64,000 nt of DNA from Mangrovicella endophytica (GCF_002893625.1 NZ_PKMZ01000003.1:310001-374000); one strand, 5' to 3'; shown: positions 1 to 8,552, counted from the first letter of the stretch. Notes: generated from the letters alone by a model not told the origin. A program made the numbers and translations.

Positions 1-1
1 G

Positions 2-805
2 TCCGCAGGATCGGCGCTCGGCCACGCGGCCGGCAGCGCCTCCGATGCGATGAACCGGGCCAGCCAGGCGACGATGGATGCAGCCGGCAACCTCCGCGAT
101 ACCGCATCGCGCTATGGGCACGATGCTCGCGATGCTGCGATGCAGGGCGCCCGTTATGTCGGCAACCAGGCCTATCGCGGCGGCCGCCAGATCCGCAGGA
201 GCGTCCTCGACACCTTTACCGAGGAGCCGCTGGTGATCGGTGCCATCGCCGTTGCGATCGGTGCTGCCATCGGTGCCGCTCTCCCCTCCACGCGCCGCGA
301 GGACGAGTGGATGGGCGAGACGCGCGACCGGCTGCGCGACCAGGCCTATGACTACGGCCGCGAGGCCGTCGACACGGCGCAGGACGTCGCGAAGAAGACC
401 TATGAAGCGGCCTCCGAGGAGGCTAGCAACAAGGGTCTCGTTCCCGAGCGCGGCGAAACCATCGCAGAGAAGGTCTCGGCCGTGGCCCAGGCTGCGCTCG
501 ACACGGCCAAGTCGGAGGCAAAGAGCCGTGGGCTCGTTTCGGAGAACGGCGAAACCGTCGCTGAAAAGGTCTCTGCCGTAGCTCAGACGGCGATCGACAC
601 GGCGAAGTCGGAGGCCAAGAGCGCCCTCGACAAGGCCGGCGACGCGGGAGAGGGCGATAACAAGAAGGATGGAAGCTCGAGTGCCAGCACGAGCGGAGCA
701 TCGGCAGCCGGCTCGTCGTCCACAAGCGGCACGACGTCCCCGTCGGGTTCCGCGACGTCCGGTTCTTCCTCCTCCGATGGCAACAAGACGGGCGGCGGCA
801 TCTAA
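2..805 (+). CDS. Repeat-containing stress-type protein (YtxH / nutrient-deprivation-induced-like), 5' truncated by window
   Basis: The reading frame is open back to the left window edge (frame starting at base 2), so the true start lies upstream; the first internal ATG is at 50. The visible part has an amphipathic helical stretch rich in Ala, Asp and Arg, then a short hydrophobic Gly/Ala segment (around residues 60-80 counted from that ATG) that could be one membrane-associated helix. Two 32-residue tandem repeats of Glu/Lys/Ala-rich helix follow, and the tail is a low-complexity Ser/Gly/Thr segment. This resembles the rhizobial 'nutrient deprivation-induced' and DUF3618/YtxH-like proteins, which are thought to act at the envelope under stress. 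The function is not established. The assignment rests on composition and layout, not on a catalytic motif. Confidence 0.6.
   Translation, partial: SAGSALGHAAGSASDAMNRASQATMDAAGNLRDTASRYGHDARDAAMQGARYVGNQAYRGGRQIRRSVLDTFTEEPLVIGAIAVAIGAAIGAALPSTRREDEWMGETRDRLRDQAYDYGREAVDTAQDVAKKTYEAASEEASNKGLVPERGETIAEKVSAVAQAALDTAKSEAKSRGLVSENGETVAEKVSAVAQTAIDTAKSEAKSALDKAGDAGEGDNKKDGSSSASTSGASAAGSSSTSGTTSPSGSATSGSSSSDGNKTGGGI
431..622 (+). repeat. Two tandem 96-bp in-frame repeats (32 residues each)
   Basis: Copy 1 is 431-526 and copy 2 is 527-622. The encoded 32-residue units share 26 of 32 residues, with the common core GETxAEKVSAVAQ and the ending DTAKSEAKS. The exact codon-length period indicates an internal tandem duplication within the truncated gene at the left edge. 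Confidence 0.85.
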
Positions 806-1021
806 CGCCTGACGCCGAACCTCGACGGCGGCGTCCGCGGAAACCAGCTTCGCGGGCGCTTTCCTCCAAGCTGATGCCTATGCAGATGGAGGGAGCGAGA
901 TTCCGGAAGGCTCGGGGAACTTCGCCCCCTCTTCACGGCTTATCCCTACAACAACACGGTTGCACCCAGGAACCGTTGGTAAAATCCACGATGAGCCGCG
1001 AGACCGGCCAAGGAGACGGAC

Positions 1022-1096
1022 ATGAACGGAATTATCTACCTGATCGGCCTGATCGTCGTCATTCTCGCCATTCTCTCCTTCTTCGGTCTGCGCTGA
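1022..1096 (+). CDS. 24-residue hydrophobic microprotein
   Basis: An ATG at 1022 opens a 24-codon frame that begins MNGIIYLIGLIVVIL and ends in SFFGLR before a TGA. An excellent Shine-Dalgarno sequence (AAGGAG, 1010-1015) lies 6 bases upstream of the start. Almost the whole peptide is one membrane-spanning helix with a single basic residue at the C terminus. From memory, very similar tiny proteins are annotated in many Hyphomicrobiales genomes, but no function is known to me. An imperfect inverted repeat with arms around 953-961 and 970-977 lies upstream and may be regulatory. A bidirectional terminator follows at 1202. Confidence 0.65.
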   Translation: MNGIIYLIGLIVVILAILSFFGLR

Positions 1097-1201
1097 GATC
1101 ATCAGGCCGGCGCCAGTCGTGAACGGGCGCTGAGACGACCGATGGGCTCAAGGCGGGCCTCCTGCTCGCCCGCCTGGCAGCGTATCCAAAGCCTCTCATG
1201 A

Positions 1202-1231
1202 AAAGCCCGGACGCGCGAGCATCCGGGCTTT
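1202..1231. terminator. Bidirectional rho-independent terminator
   Basis: The perfect 10-bp stem AAAGCCCGGA (1202-1211) pairs with TCCGGGCTTT (1222-1231) around a 10-base loop. Both arms end in A or T runs, so the hairpin can terminate transcription from either side. It lies between the microprotein gene (+) and the convergent penicillin-binding protein gene (-). Confidence 0.8.
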
Positions 1232-1282
1232 CATCATATCACAGATAGGGTCGGACGAGACCCGTCCGCCGCACGTGCGGCT

Positions 1283-3595
1283 CTACTGCCCGAATAGGCG
1301 ACGGAAGAGCGAGCGGTCGCCATCGCGTCCGCCCACGGGACCCTCCAGAACCGCATCAGGCGGAAGCTGTTCGCGCCGCACGACAGGGGCTTCCTCGATG
1401 GCGCGGCGCGGCAGCGCCTGTGCCGTTGGCATGGAATAAGAGTCGCCGTCGGAGCCGGGTTCAGGTGGCAGCTCCTCTGAGGCGTAGTCGCCGGCCCCAT
1501 AGGGATCGACAGCACCACCCTCGGCGGTGAGCGGCTCCTGCGGCGCGCCGATCTGGTAATGACCCGGCAGCGGCATGGCCGGCAGGCCCTGATGCGCCGC
1601 ATTCATGAACTCGGCCCAGGCCTCGGCCGGCAGTGTGCCGCCGGTGACCTTCTTCATCGGCTTGCCGCTGTCATTGCCGAGCCAGACGCCGGTGGTCAGG
1701 TTGGCGGTGTAGCCGACGAACCAGGCGTCCTTGAAGTCCTGCGTGGTGCCGGTCTTGCCGGCCACCTGCCAGCCCTTGATCGCCGCCTTGCGCCCGGTGC
1801 CGGAGGTGACGACACCGCTCAGCATGGCGTTCATCATCCCCACGATGTCCTCGGTGACGATCACCGGCGGCACCTCGGCGCCGCGCTCGTAGAGCACCTT
1901 GCCGGCCTCGGTGGTGACGCGGTTCACGAGGTGCGGCGTCGCGAGATAGCCGCCATTGGCGAAGGGCGCGAAGGCGCTGGTCAGCTCCATCAGCGATACT
2001 TCCGACGTGCCAAGCGCAATCGAGGCGTTGTCGACCATCGGCGACTTGATGCCCATGCGCTGAGCCGTCTGGATCACCGCGGCCGGTCCGATGTCGCTGG
2101 CGAGCTTCGCCGCCACCGTGTTGAGCGAATGCGCGACGGCATAAGCGAGGGTCACCTCGCCGCGATAGCGCTGATCATAGTTGGAGGGGGTCCAGTTACC
2201 GATTTTCACGGGACCATCGACTACGGCACTCTCCGGCCGCCAGCCGAACTCCAGTGCCGTCTCGTAGACAAAGGGCTTGAAGGTCGAGCCGGGCTGGCGC
2301 TTGGCGTCGACGGCGCGGTTGAACTGGCTCTCGCCATAATCGCGCCCGCCGACCATGGCGCGGATGGCGCCAGTGCCGTCGATCGCGACCAGCGCGCCCT
2401 GCGTGACGTTCTGCTTGGCGCCGTCGATCGTATGGCGGATCGCCTTCTCGGCATCCCGCTCCAGGCCGAGATCGATCGTGGTCTCGACGACGACGTCCTG
2501 CTTCACTTCGCCGACGAGGCTCTTGATGTCCTTCATCACGAGATCGGCGGCATAGTGCTCGGCGCCGTTCCAGTAGCTCTTGGCCCGCGTCGGCTTCTGC
2601 GCCTTAGCGTCCTCGTATTCGCTCTGGTTGATGAAGCCCTCGTCGCGCATGGCGGCGAGCACCACCTCGGCACGCGCCTTGGCAGCCTGCGGATCGCGCG
2701 CCGGGGACAGGCGCGAGGGCGCCTTCAGAAGCCCTGCGAGCAGCGCCGCCTCGCTGAGATCCACCTCGCTCGCCGACTTGTTGAAGTAGCGCCGCGCCGC
2801 CGCCTCGACCCCGGTCGCGCCGGAGCCGAAATAGACGCGGTTGAGATACATCTCCAGGATCTGGTCCTTGGTGAACTTGTGCTCCAGCCACAGCGACAGG
2901 ATCGCCTCCTGCGCCTTGCGCTGGAGGGTCTGCTCCGGGTTCAGGAAGATGTTCTTGGCGAGCTGCTGGGTCAGCGTGGACCCGCCCTGCACCGTCTGTC
3001 CGGCCGCGAGGTTCTCGGCGAGCGCTCGGATGATGCCGATCGGGTCGACGCCGTAATGGGCATAGAAGCGCCGGTCCTCGATGGCGATCACAGCCTGCGG
3101 GATGTAGGGGCTCATCTCGTCCAGCGAGACCGCCTTGCCGCCGGTCAGGCCGCGATTGGCCAGAAGCTCGCCCGTGACCGACACGATCTTGACGTTGGGC
3201 GGACGGTCCGGAACGGCCCAGGCCTCCTGCGGCAGCTTCACCGCGACATAGGCCGTACCCGCTGCAACCGCGACGCCGCCCCAGAAGCCGATCAGCAGGA
3301 ACAGGCGGATGATGTGGCCGAGGAGGCTGCGCCGCCGCCGAGGGCGTGCGCCGCGTCCGTCGTCGCCGCCACCGCCTTTGCCGCCGCGGGAGCGCCGTGG
3401 CGCTTCGCCTGAAAACCAGCCCGATGCTGCCGGTGCCGCCGTCTCCTTGACGTTGTCCTTACGGCGCCGGGGCTTGGCGGCTGAACCGCCTGAGACAGCG
3501 CGATCGTCGGCAGACACGCGGAACTCGTCCTCGGCATTGCCGCCGGGCACGTTGAACGTCGGTTCGATGCGTTCCTGCCTGCGCCTCGCCGCCAT
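1283..3595 (-). CDS. Class A penicillin-binding protein (PBP1A family, glycosyltransferase/transpeptidase)
   Basis: This 770-residue bifunctional peptidoglycan synthase polymerises lipid II and cross-links the strands in the periplasm. The first 90 residues are basic, Gly/Arg-rich and cytoplasmic, and one membrane anchor follows at about 92-119. The glycosyltransferase (GT51) domain shows EDRRFYAHYGVDP near 173 with its catalytic Glu, and QGGSTLTQQLAKN near 203. The transpeptidase domain has the SxxK motif STFK near 437, the SxN motif SLN near 490 and KTG near 614, so all penicillin-binding motifs are intact. The C-terminal 100 residues are acidic and proline-rich, without a recognisable domain. 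It is a single gene facing the microprotein, with its own upstream region at 3596-3906. Which numbered PBP it matches is uncertain. Confidence 0.93.
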   Translation of the reverse strand: MAARRRQERIEPTFNVPGGNAEDEFRVSADDRAVSGGSAAKPRRRKDNVKETAAPAASGWFSGEAPRRSRGGKGGGGDDGRGARPRRRRSLLGHIIRLFLLIGFWGGVAVAAGTAYVAVKLPQEAWAVPDRPPNVKIVSVTGELLANRGLTGGKAVSLDEMSPYIPQAVIAIEDRRFYAHYGVDPIGIIRALAENLAAGQTVQGGSTLTQQLAKNIFLNPEQTLQRKAQEAILSLWLEHKFTKDQILEMYLNRVYFGSGATGVEAAARRYFNKSASEVDLSEAALLAGLLKAPSRLSPARDPQAAKARAEVVLAAMRDEGFINQSEYEDAKAQKPTRAKSYWNGAEHYAADLVMKDIKSLVGEVKQDVVVETTIDLGLERDAEKAIRHTIDGAKQNVTQGALVAIDGTGAIRAMVGGRDYGESQFNRAVDAKRQPGSTFKPFVYETALEFGWRPESAVVDGPVKIGNWTPSNYDQRYRGEVTLAYAVAHSLNTVAAKLASDIGPAAVIQTAQRMGIKSPMVDNASIALGTSEVSLMELTSAFAPFANGGYLATPHLVNRVTTEAGKVLYERGAEVPPVIVTEDIVGMMNAMLSGVVTSGTGRKAAIKGWQVAGKTGTTQDFKDAWFVGYTANLTTGVWLGNDSGKPMKKVTGGTLPAEAWAEFMNAAHQGLPAMPLPGHYQIGAPQEPLTAEGGAVDPYGAGDYASEELPPEPGSDGDSYSMPTAQALPRRAIEEAPVVRREQLPPDAVLEGPVGGRDGDRSLFRRLFGQ

Positions 3596-3906
3596 GCCGC
3601 CCTTCGCTCCGCATCCACACGCTGTTGTCGGCCGTCACGCCCGGGATGGCACGGCGTTTCCCGCTGCCATGGTCGCCAAGATCGCCCATTCGGCGAAGGC
3701 GGCATCGGCCGCCAGCAAGAAGCCGCTTGTCGACGGTGCGGTGCAGGGTAAATGCGGCGAATTGACGGGTCGTTAAGGAAGCGAGGGCTGTCTCTCTGAA
3801 GGGCGTCGTGCAGATGACGCAGAATGGTCACACCGATGCTGCTGCCGGGGGGGGGGCATGGCGGTGGCCGGACCTGCCTGTGCAGCAGGCCCGGCGAACC
3901 GGTCCG
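3596..3906. other. Intergenic region with a hairpin and a G9 run
   Basis: No gene is supported here. The region is the upstream sequence of the penicillin-binding protein gene (-) and the downstream sequence of the hydrolase gene (-). A 10-bp hairpin with one mismatch (3869-3878 with 3886-3895) sits just after the hydrolase stop and may end its transcript, although it has no U tract. A run of nine G lies at 3849-3857. No clear sigma-70 promoter was recognised. Confidence 0.5.
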
Positions 3907-4725
3907 TCAGCCGGCGAAGGCCGCGATGTCGTCGGTCAGCCGTGCCTTCTCGGTGAAGAACAGGCCATGCGGCGCGCCTTCATAGACCTTCAGCGTCGCA
4001 TTCGGGATCATCGCCGCCGCACGCTGACCGGCGGACTCGAACGGCACGGTTGCATCCGAAGTGCCGTGGATCACCAGCGTCGGCACGTCGAACGCCTTCA
4101 TGTCGGCCCGGAAGTCCGTGCGGGCAAAAGCATGCACGCAGTCGAGCGTCGCCTTCGGCGAGGCCTGCAGAGCGAGATCGCCGGACCATTCCAGGAGTTC
4201 ATTGGAGATCTGGAAGTTGAGGAGACCGGCGCCATAGAACTGCTTGCCGAAGGTGGCAAGGAAGTTCGGCCGGTCGCTCGTCAGCCCGTCCAGCATCTCT
4301 TGGAAGACCGACCAGTCGACGCCTTCCGGATTATCATCGGCCTTCACGAGGTAGGGCGTCACGGCGGCGACCAGCACCGCCTTCTTCACCCGGCCGCTGC
4401 CATAGCGCGACATGTAGCGGGCGACCTCGCCGCCGCCCATGGAGAAGCCGACCAGCGTCGCCGCCTCGAGGTCGAGCGTCTCGAGCACCGTTGCGAGATC
4501 ATCGGTCAGCGTATCGTAGTCATAGCCGGAGAAAGGCTGGGAGGAGCGGCCGAAGCCGCGTCGATCATAGGCGATGACGCGGAAGCCGCGCTCGGCCAGC
4601 GGCACCGCCTGATACTCCCACATGTCGGCATTGACCGGCCAGCCGTGGATCAGGACGATCGGCGGGCCGCTGCCCCAGTCCTTGTAGAAGATCTCGGTTC
4701 CGTCGCGAGTCGTGATGAAGGGCAT
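3907..4725 (-). CDS. Alpha/beta hydrolase, non-heme chloroperoxidase-like
   Basis: The protein has 272 residues. It shows the alpha/beta-hydrolase oxyanion segment HGWPVNADMWEYQ, the nucleophile elbow GFSMGGGE and a C-terminal His in GAPHGLF, which gives a complete Ser-Asp-His triad. This subfamily is usually annotated as cofactor-free haloperoxidase or arylesterase; the natural substrate is unknown. There is no signal peptide, so it should be cytosolic. I chose the ATG at 4725 (MPFITTRDG) because GGAG lies about 6 bases upstream and the family normally begins here. The frame runs further upstream, but the extra residues have no family character. It is a single gene, downstream of the MipA-type gene on the same strand. 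Confidence 0.88.
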   Translation of the reverse strand: MPFITTRDGTEIFYKDWGSGPPIVLIHGWPVNADMWEYQAVPLAERGFRVIAYDRRGFGRSSQPFSGYDYDTLTDDLATVLETLDLEAATLVGFSMGGGEVARYMSRYGSGRVKKAVLVAAVTPYLVKADDNPEGVDWSVFQEMLDGLTSDRPNFLATFGKQFYGAGLLNFQISNELLEWSGDLALQASPKATLDCVHAFARTDFRADMKAFDVPTLVIHGTSDATVPFESAGQRAAAMIPNATLKVYEGAPHGLFFTEKARLTDDIAAFAG

Positions 4726-4849
4726 GCCCGTCTCCATCGAATGGATGTGAGACAGGGAAATGCCCGGGCCGAGGCGTTGTTGCCCCGCATCGCGCCGACG
4801 TGATGCCTGCGGCAGGCGCCGTGCTGGCAGCGACGCCTGCTGGGCCTGA

Positions 4850-5659
4850 TCAGAACAGGTCGACGGAGAAGCGGCGCGACAGGCCGAGGCCGACGAAGAA
4901 CTGGTCCTTGCTGCCGACTTCAACGATCGGGGAATCGGCGGCATCGCCGATCAGCCGCTCATAGGCGGCGTTGGCGTTGACGAACCAGTCCGTATAGACC
5001 TCGTAGCGGGCCGAGGCGGCAACGCCGACGGTCTTGAAGCCCCCTTCAGCCTCGTACTCGTCGAAGTTCGACACCGCCGCTTCCGCTGCGCTGACGCTGA
5101 AATAGGTGTCCATGTAGTCGCTGGAGGCGAAGGTGGCGCGCGGGCCGGCCTTCAGCTCGAGCGCTTCGGTTGGACGGGCGATAATGTTGGCGCCGAGGCC
5201 GCCGACAAAGCCATCCGCACCGCCGAAGGCATAGCGGGCCTCGCCATAGACCTCGGCATAGTCCCACTCATAGGACGCCTTCAGGCCGACTTCATAGGTC
5301 GCGTCGATCGAGTCGAGGCCTTCCAGCTCGTCATATTCGTCCTCGTTGCGCTCGTCGATGAAGCGGAAGGACGGTCCGATCGAGAAGCCCCCGCGCGGCC
5401 CGCCGCCGAAGGAGAAGAGGCCGGGAATGTTCAGATAGTCGACGCTGATGATCGGGAAGGGCGAAACGATGTACTCGTCCGAGCCCTCGTAGGCAGGCGC
5501 GACCTCCGCGCCGGCGCCGATCTCGAAGACGAGGTCGATGCGCTCGTCCGGCGTCATCGCCGGAGCCTCGTCGACGACGTCTGCCGCCTGCGCCGAGCCG
5601 AGACCGAGAGATGCGAGGAGGAGGACCGATGCGGCCAGACGGTGCAGACTGATGATCAC
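4850..5659 (-). CDS. MipA/OmpV family outer membrane protein
   Basis: The product is a 269-residue outer-membrane beta-barrel protein. It has an N-terminal signal peptide (hydrophobic LAASVLLLASLGLG, cleavage after AQA), then alternating aromatic/hydrophobic strands rich in Gly, Tyr and Asp, ending in a terminal Phe (VDLF) as is typical of barrel proteins. The family (MipA/OmpV) was first described as a scaffold for MltA and PBP1B in enteric bacteria, but most members are of unknown role. The GTG at 5659 is the likely start because AAGGA lies 8 bases before it and it gives a normal signal peptide; an ATG at 5749 would add 30 unlikely residues. Confidence 0.88.
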   Translation of the reverse strand: MIISLHRLAASVLLLASLGLGSAQAADVVDEAPAMTPDERIDLVFEIGAGAEVAPAYEGSDEYIVSPFPIISVDYLNIPGLFSFGGGPRGGFSIGPSFRFIDERNEDEYDELEGLDSIDATYEVGLKASYEWDYAEVYGEARYAFGGADGFVGGLGANIIARPTEALELKAGPRATFASSDYMDTYFSVSAAEAAVSNFDEYEAEGGFKTVGVAASARYEVYTDWFVNANAAYERLIGDAADSPIVEVGSKDQFFVGLGLSRRFSVDLF

Positions 5660-5980
5660 GGCGGCGGTCCTTATCGCGGCATTTGAATGCCTGCTTTTTG
5701 CCGCGAAAGGTTCACGCTTCAATAACAAAGCGACCTGAGGCGGCCACAAGGTGCCGCCGCGGCACGTCTTCTCAGCGCGGCGTTGCAGTTGAGCAACGAG
5801 AGTTGTGGCGGGTGAGGCACGATCGAGTGGTCCCAGCGCGGATGTCGGGATGGCGAAGGGGCGCCTCCGAATCCCCGCGGACGCGCCCCATCGACAGTGG
5901 TGCAGGAGCCAAGCTCCGCACCTGAAGAAGTCCCCCGACTTCCCCTCGGCCGCAACAATGCCGCGGGCGGCTTGCCCGAA

Positions 5981-6008
5981 GCTGGCCGGCCCCGACGGCC
6001 CGGCCAGC
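5981..6008 (-). terminator. GC-rich hairpin after the dipeptidase gene
   Basis: The perfect 9-bp stem GCTGGCCGG / CCGGCCAGC around a 10-base loop begins 6 bases past the dipeptidase stop codon. It has no U tract, so it may be a weak terminator or an RNA-stabilising 3' end. Confidence 0.45.
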
Positions 6009-6014
6009 CGTGCG

Positions 6015-7412
6015 TCAGCGGGCGTTGCGCGTGCCCAGTGCGTGCAGGATGCGCGCCCAGGAGCGCTGGCCGTAGCGGAACGAGCTCAGCTCGTATTTCT
6101 CGTTGGGTGAATGGATGCGGTCATCGCCGAGGCCAAAGCCGATCAGGAGCGAATCCATGCCGAGCCGGCGCTTGAACTCGCCGACCACGGGGATCGAGCC
6201 GCCCATTCCGATCATCACGGCTGGCTTCGGCCACTCGTCCGACAGCGCCTGTCGCGCCGTGTCGAGCAGCGGCGAATCGAAGGGGAGCTGGATCGCGGGC
6301 GAGCCGCCATGCTCGTGGAACTCGGCGGTGCAGTCCGCCGGCAGGCGCTCACGCACGAACTGGCGGAAGGCCTCGCGGATCTTGGCGGGATCCTGGCGGA
6401 AAACGAGGCGGAAGGACACCTTCGCCTTCGCCTCGGACGCGATGACCGTCTTGAAGCCCTTGCCGGTATAGCCGCCCTCGATGCCGTTGATCTCGGCCGT
6501 CGGCCGGGCCCAGACCTGCTCCAGCACCGAGCGACCCTGTTCGCCGGCCGGCACGGAGAGGCCGACCGAGCCGAGGAACGCGGCGGCGTCGAAACCGAGA
6601 TTGTTCCAGATCGTCTTCACCTCGTCCGGCAACTCGTCGACGCCGTCGTAGAAGCCCGGCAGCGTGACGCGGCCGGTCTCGTCGTGGAGATCGGCGAGGA
6701 CCTTCGAAAGCACGCGGATCGGATTGGCCGCCGCGCCGCCGAAATAGCCGGAGTGGAGATCCTGGTTGGCGGCGTGGATCACCACCTCCTCGCCGACGAG
6801 GCCCCGCAGGCCCGTCGAGATGGCCGGTGTGTCCTTGTCCCACATGTTGGTGTCGCAGATCAGCGCGACGTCCGCCGTCAGCTCCTCGCGGTTGGCGTCG
6901 AGGAAGGGCAGGAGCGAGGGCGAGCCGGATTCCTCCTCGCCTTCCAGGAAGATCGTCACGCGGCAGGGCAGGCTGCCGGTCTCGGCGATGAAGGCGCGGC
7001 AGGCCTCCACGAAGGTCATCAGCTGGCCCTTGTCGTCCGCTGACCCTCGGCCGGTGATGCGCTGCGAGCCGTCCGGCATGGTCTTCAGCTCGGGCGCGAA
7101 GGGATCGGCCTCCCAGAGCTCCAGCGGGTCCACCGGCTGCACGTCGTAATGGCCGTAGAAGAGGACATGCGGCGCGCCCTCCGGCCCGTCGTGATGCGCA
7201 ACGACCATCGGCCGCCCGGCCGTGTCGCGGACTTCGGCCGCAAAGCCGATTGCCGAGAGATCGCCCGCCAGCCACTCGGCCGCGCGCCGGCAGTCCGCGG
7301 CATAGGCCGGATCGGTGGAGATGGAGGGGATGCGCAGGAGATCCTTCAGCCGATCGACGGACCGGTCGAGATTGAGATCGAGGCAGGCGAGGACGCTGTC
7401 GAGCGAGGCCAT
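6015..7412 (-). CDS. M20 family dipeptidase / carboxypeptidase-like metallopeptidase
   Basis: The 465-residue cytosolic zinc peptidase shows all M20 metal-site motifs: GHYDVQP near 97, GRGSADDKGQ near 131 and EGEEESGS near 166 (general base and metal ligand Glu), then a dimerisation or lid domain, and a C-terminal zinc His in DDRIHSPNEK. The length and the GHYDVQPV motif match the subfamily annotated as M20/M25/M40 dipeptidase, which cleaves dipeptides with broad specificity. There is no export signal. The ATG at 7412 gives the usual N terminus. It appears to be transcribed alone, or after the small secreted protein gene 212 bases upstream. Confidence 0.92.
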   Translation of the reverse strand: MASLDSVLACLDLNLDRSVDRLKDLLRIPSISTDPAYAADCRRAAEWLAGDLSAIGFAAEVRDTAGRPMVVAHHDGPEGAPHVLFYGHYDVQPVDPLELWEADPFAPELKTMPDGSQRITGRGSADDKGQLMTFVEACRAFIAETGSLPCRVTIFLEGEEESGSPSLLPFLDANREELTADVALICDTNMWDKDTPAISTGLRGLVGEEVVIHAANQDLHSGYFGGAAANPIRVLSKVLADLHDETGRVTLPGFYDGVDELPDEVKTIWNNLGFDAAAFLGSVGLSVPAGEQGRSVLEQVWARPTAEINGIEGGYTGKGFKTVIASEAKAKVSFRLVFRQDPAKIREAFRQFVRERLPADCTAEFHEHGGSPAIQLPFDSPLLDTARQALSDEWPKPAVMIGMGGSIPVVGEFKRRLGMDSLLIGFGLGDDRIHSPNEKYELSSFRYGQRSWARILHALGTRNAR

Positions 7413-7624
7413 GGCTGGGGTACTTTCAAGGGAATCGGCCGCGTTGCGGCGAGGTGCCTATACCGACCACGGGTGCTCTCCCCGATCAAGCCGCGATGCG
7501 GCATGCGCAAAACGGCCAATCGCCATGTTCCCGCAGAGGCGGTCGCTCCGCCGAAGTCCGCCCGAACGGCCGCCTGCCGTCGCTACTGCCAGCGGTTGCC
7601 GAGCAACCGGCAAGCGCCGGTGCT

Positions 7625-7996
7625 TCAGCGGATCGGCGTCAGCGTCTCCGTGCCGACGCCGTCGGTGTCCGCAATGGTCCACAGCCCGTCGAGCGTTCCG
7701 TCCGGCTTCATCTCGTAGACGACGAGACCGGCGGCTCCGGAGCCGAACACATAGGCGGCGGAGAAGGCATTGTCGTTGCGCATGCAGATGCCGTTCGACG
7801 TGCTGCCCGTTTCCCAGCGGATACGGCACGTCGTCTTACTCGTGACCTCGATCGTGGCAGTACCCTTGTAGGCGCTGCCGTCGAGATTGGTCCCGCGAAC
7901 CTCGTAGGTGCCGCCGACCGATTGAGCCCGGGCTGCGCTCGGCGCAAGCGCCAGCAAGGCGGCAGCTGTGGTGATGACGGCTATCAAAGCGTGCAT
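7625..7996 (-). CDS. Small secreted protein of unknown function
   Basis: The protein has 123 residues. Its signal peptide is a Leu/Ala-rich core cleaved near ARAQS, leaving about 98 periplasmic residues predicted to be mostly beta-strand. The mature part starts with GGTYEVRGTN and has two Cys (CRIRWE and ICMRND), which could form a disulfide. I recognise the general type (single-domain periplasmic beta proteins with GxYxVxG openings seen in alphaproteobacteria) but no function. The neighbours give no clue. Confidence 0.75.
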   Translation of the reverse strand: MHALIAVITTAAALLALAPSAARAQSVGGTYEVRGTNLDGSAYKGTATIEVTSKTTCRIRWETGSTSNGICMRNDNAFSAAYVFGSGAAGLVVYEMKPDGTLDGLWTIADTDGVGTETLTPIR

Positions 7997-8352
7997 GGCG
8001 TCGTTCCCCCGCGCGGCAGCCGGACATCGGCGTCAATCCGCGGGGCGATGGTGCAGACAGGATCGGCGCGGCGTCAATGCTCAGTGAGTGTCCGCGTGAG
8101 ACTTCGCCGGTTCGCGCGGGCTCAGCCCGACTGCTCAGCCAGGCGATGGCCGCGTTGGGTTCAATGCGAAAGAGTCGGGAAAAGAGCAGGGTCGCCCCAG
8201 AGGCCGAAACAGCTGGCAAGAGCGAACCGGCCTGTCGAACGGCACGATCACGCTGATGACGAAGGCCTGTCCACCGCAAGCCACGAGGCCTGCAGCCGGC
8301 GTCATCACCGCTTCAGCCGCTCAAGTCACGATGATCGGAAACGGTCGAGCCC

Positions 8353-8517
8353 ATAAAAAGAGAGCCGCCACGGCCTGGAGGGGGATACGCCGCGACGGCT
8401 CTTCTTTCTGCAGAAGCGGCCATCCCGGAGAGGGGGAAGGGGACGGGCCGCCTGTTCATCGGCACAAAGAGCGGGGGACGTGCTGTCTGGCCGACGACGA
8501 TGCCATGCAGCATCGTT
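8353..8517 (-). ncRNA. Candidate small RNA with anti-Shine-Dalgarno loops
   Basis: In the 745 bases between the small secreted protein gene and polA, the minus strand reads as a compact three-hairpin RNA. Hairpin 1 pairs 8510-8516 with 8497-8503 (perfect 7 bp). Hairpin 2 pairs 8446-8451 with 8416-8421 and exposes a long C-rich loop (CCCCTTCCCCCTCTCC). Hairpin 3 pairs 8389-8402 with 8361-8374 (12 of 14 bp), exposes CCCCCTCC and is followed by CTCTTTTTAT, a convincing intrinsic terminator. A promoter-like pair lies just upstream. Two loops complementary to Shine-Dalgarno sequences recall the rhizobial alpha-r14 (NfeR1-type) and cuckoo RNA families, in which CCUCC-type loops bind mRNA leaders. 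The plus strand has a weaker T tract, so minus is preferred. Family membership is inference. Confidence 0.5.
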
Positions 8518-8523
8518 GAGGCC

Positions 8524-8552
8524 AATGTGCGCTCACCATCCCACGAAATCAA
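8524..8552 (-). promoter_or_regulatory. Predicted sigma-70 promoter of the candidate small RNA
   Basis: On the minus strand, TTGATT (8552-8547, preceded by C as in the alphaproteobacterial consensus) is separated by 17 bases from CACATT (8529-8524). A start about 7 bases later falls at the first hairpin of the candidate small RNA. The -35 is good and the -10 is weak (3 of 6). Confidence 0.35.

Noticed and set aside
913-992. Two GGAAC sequences that might be -35 boxes of EcfG general-stress promoters before the microprotein gene
   Set aside because: Neither has CGTT at the required 16-18 base distance.
1559-3412. Long plus-strand frame opposite the penicillin-binding protein gene
   Set aside because: It lies wholly within a well-supported gene on the other strand and shows no family motif.
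3849-3857. G9 homopolymer, possible phase-variable tract
   Set aside because: It lies in noncoding sequence downstream of a gene with no frame or promoter to switch; it may even be a sequencing length error.
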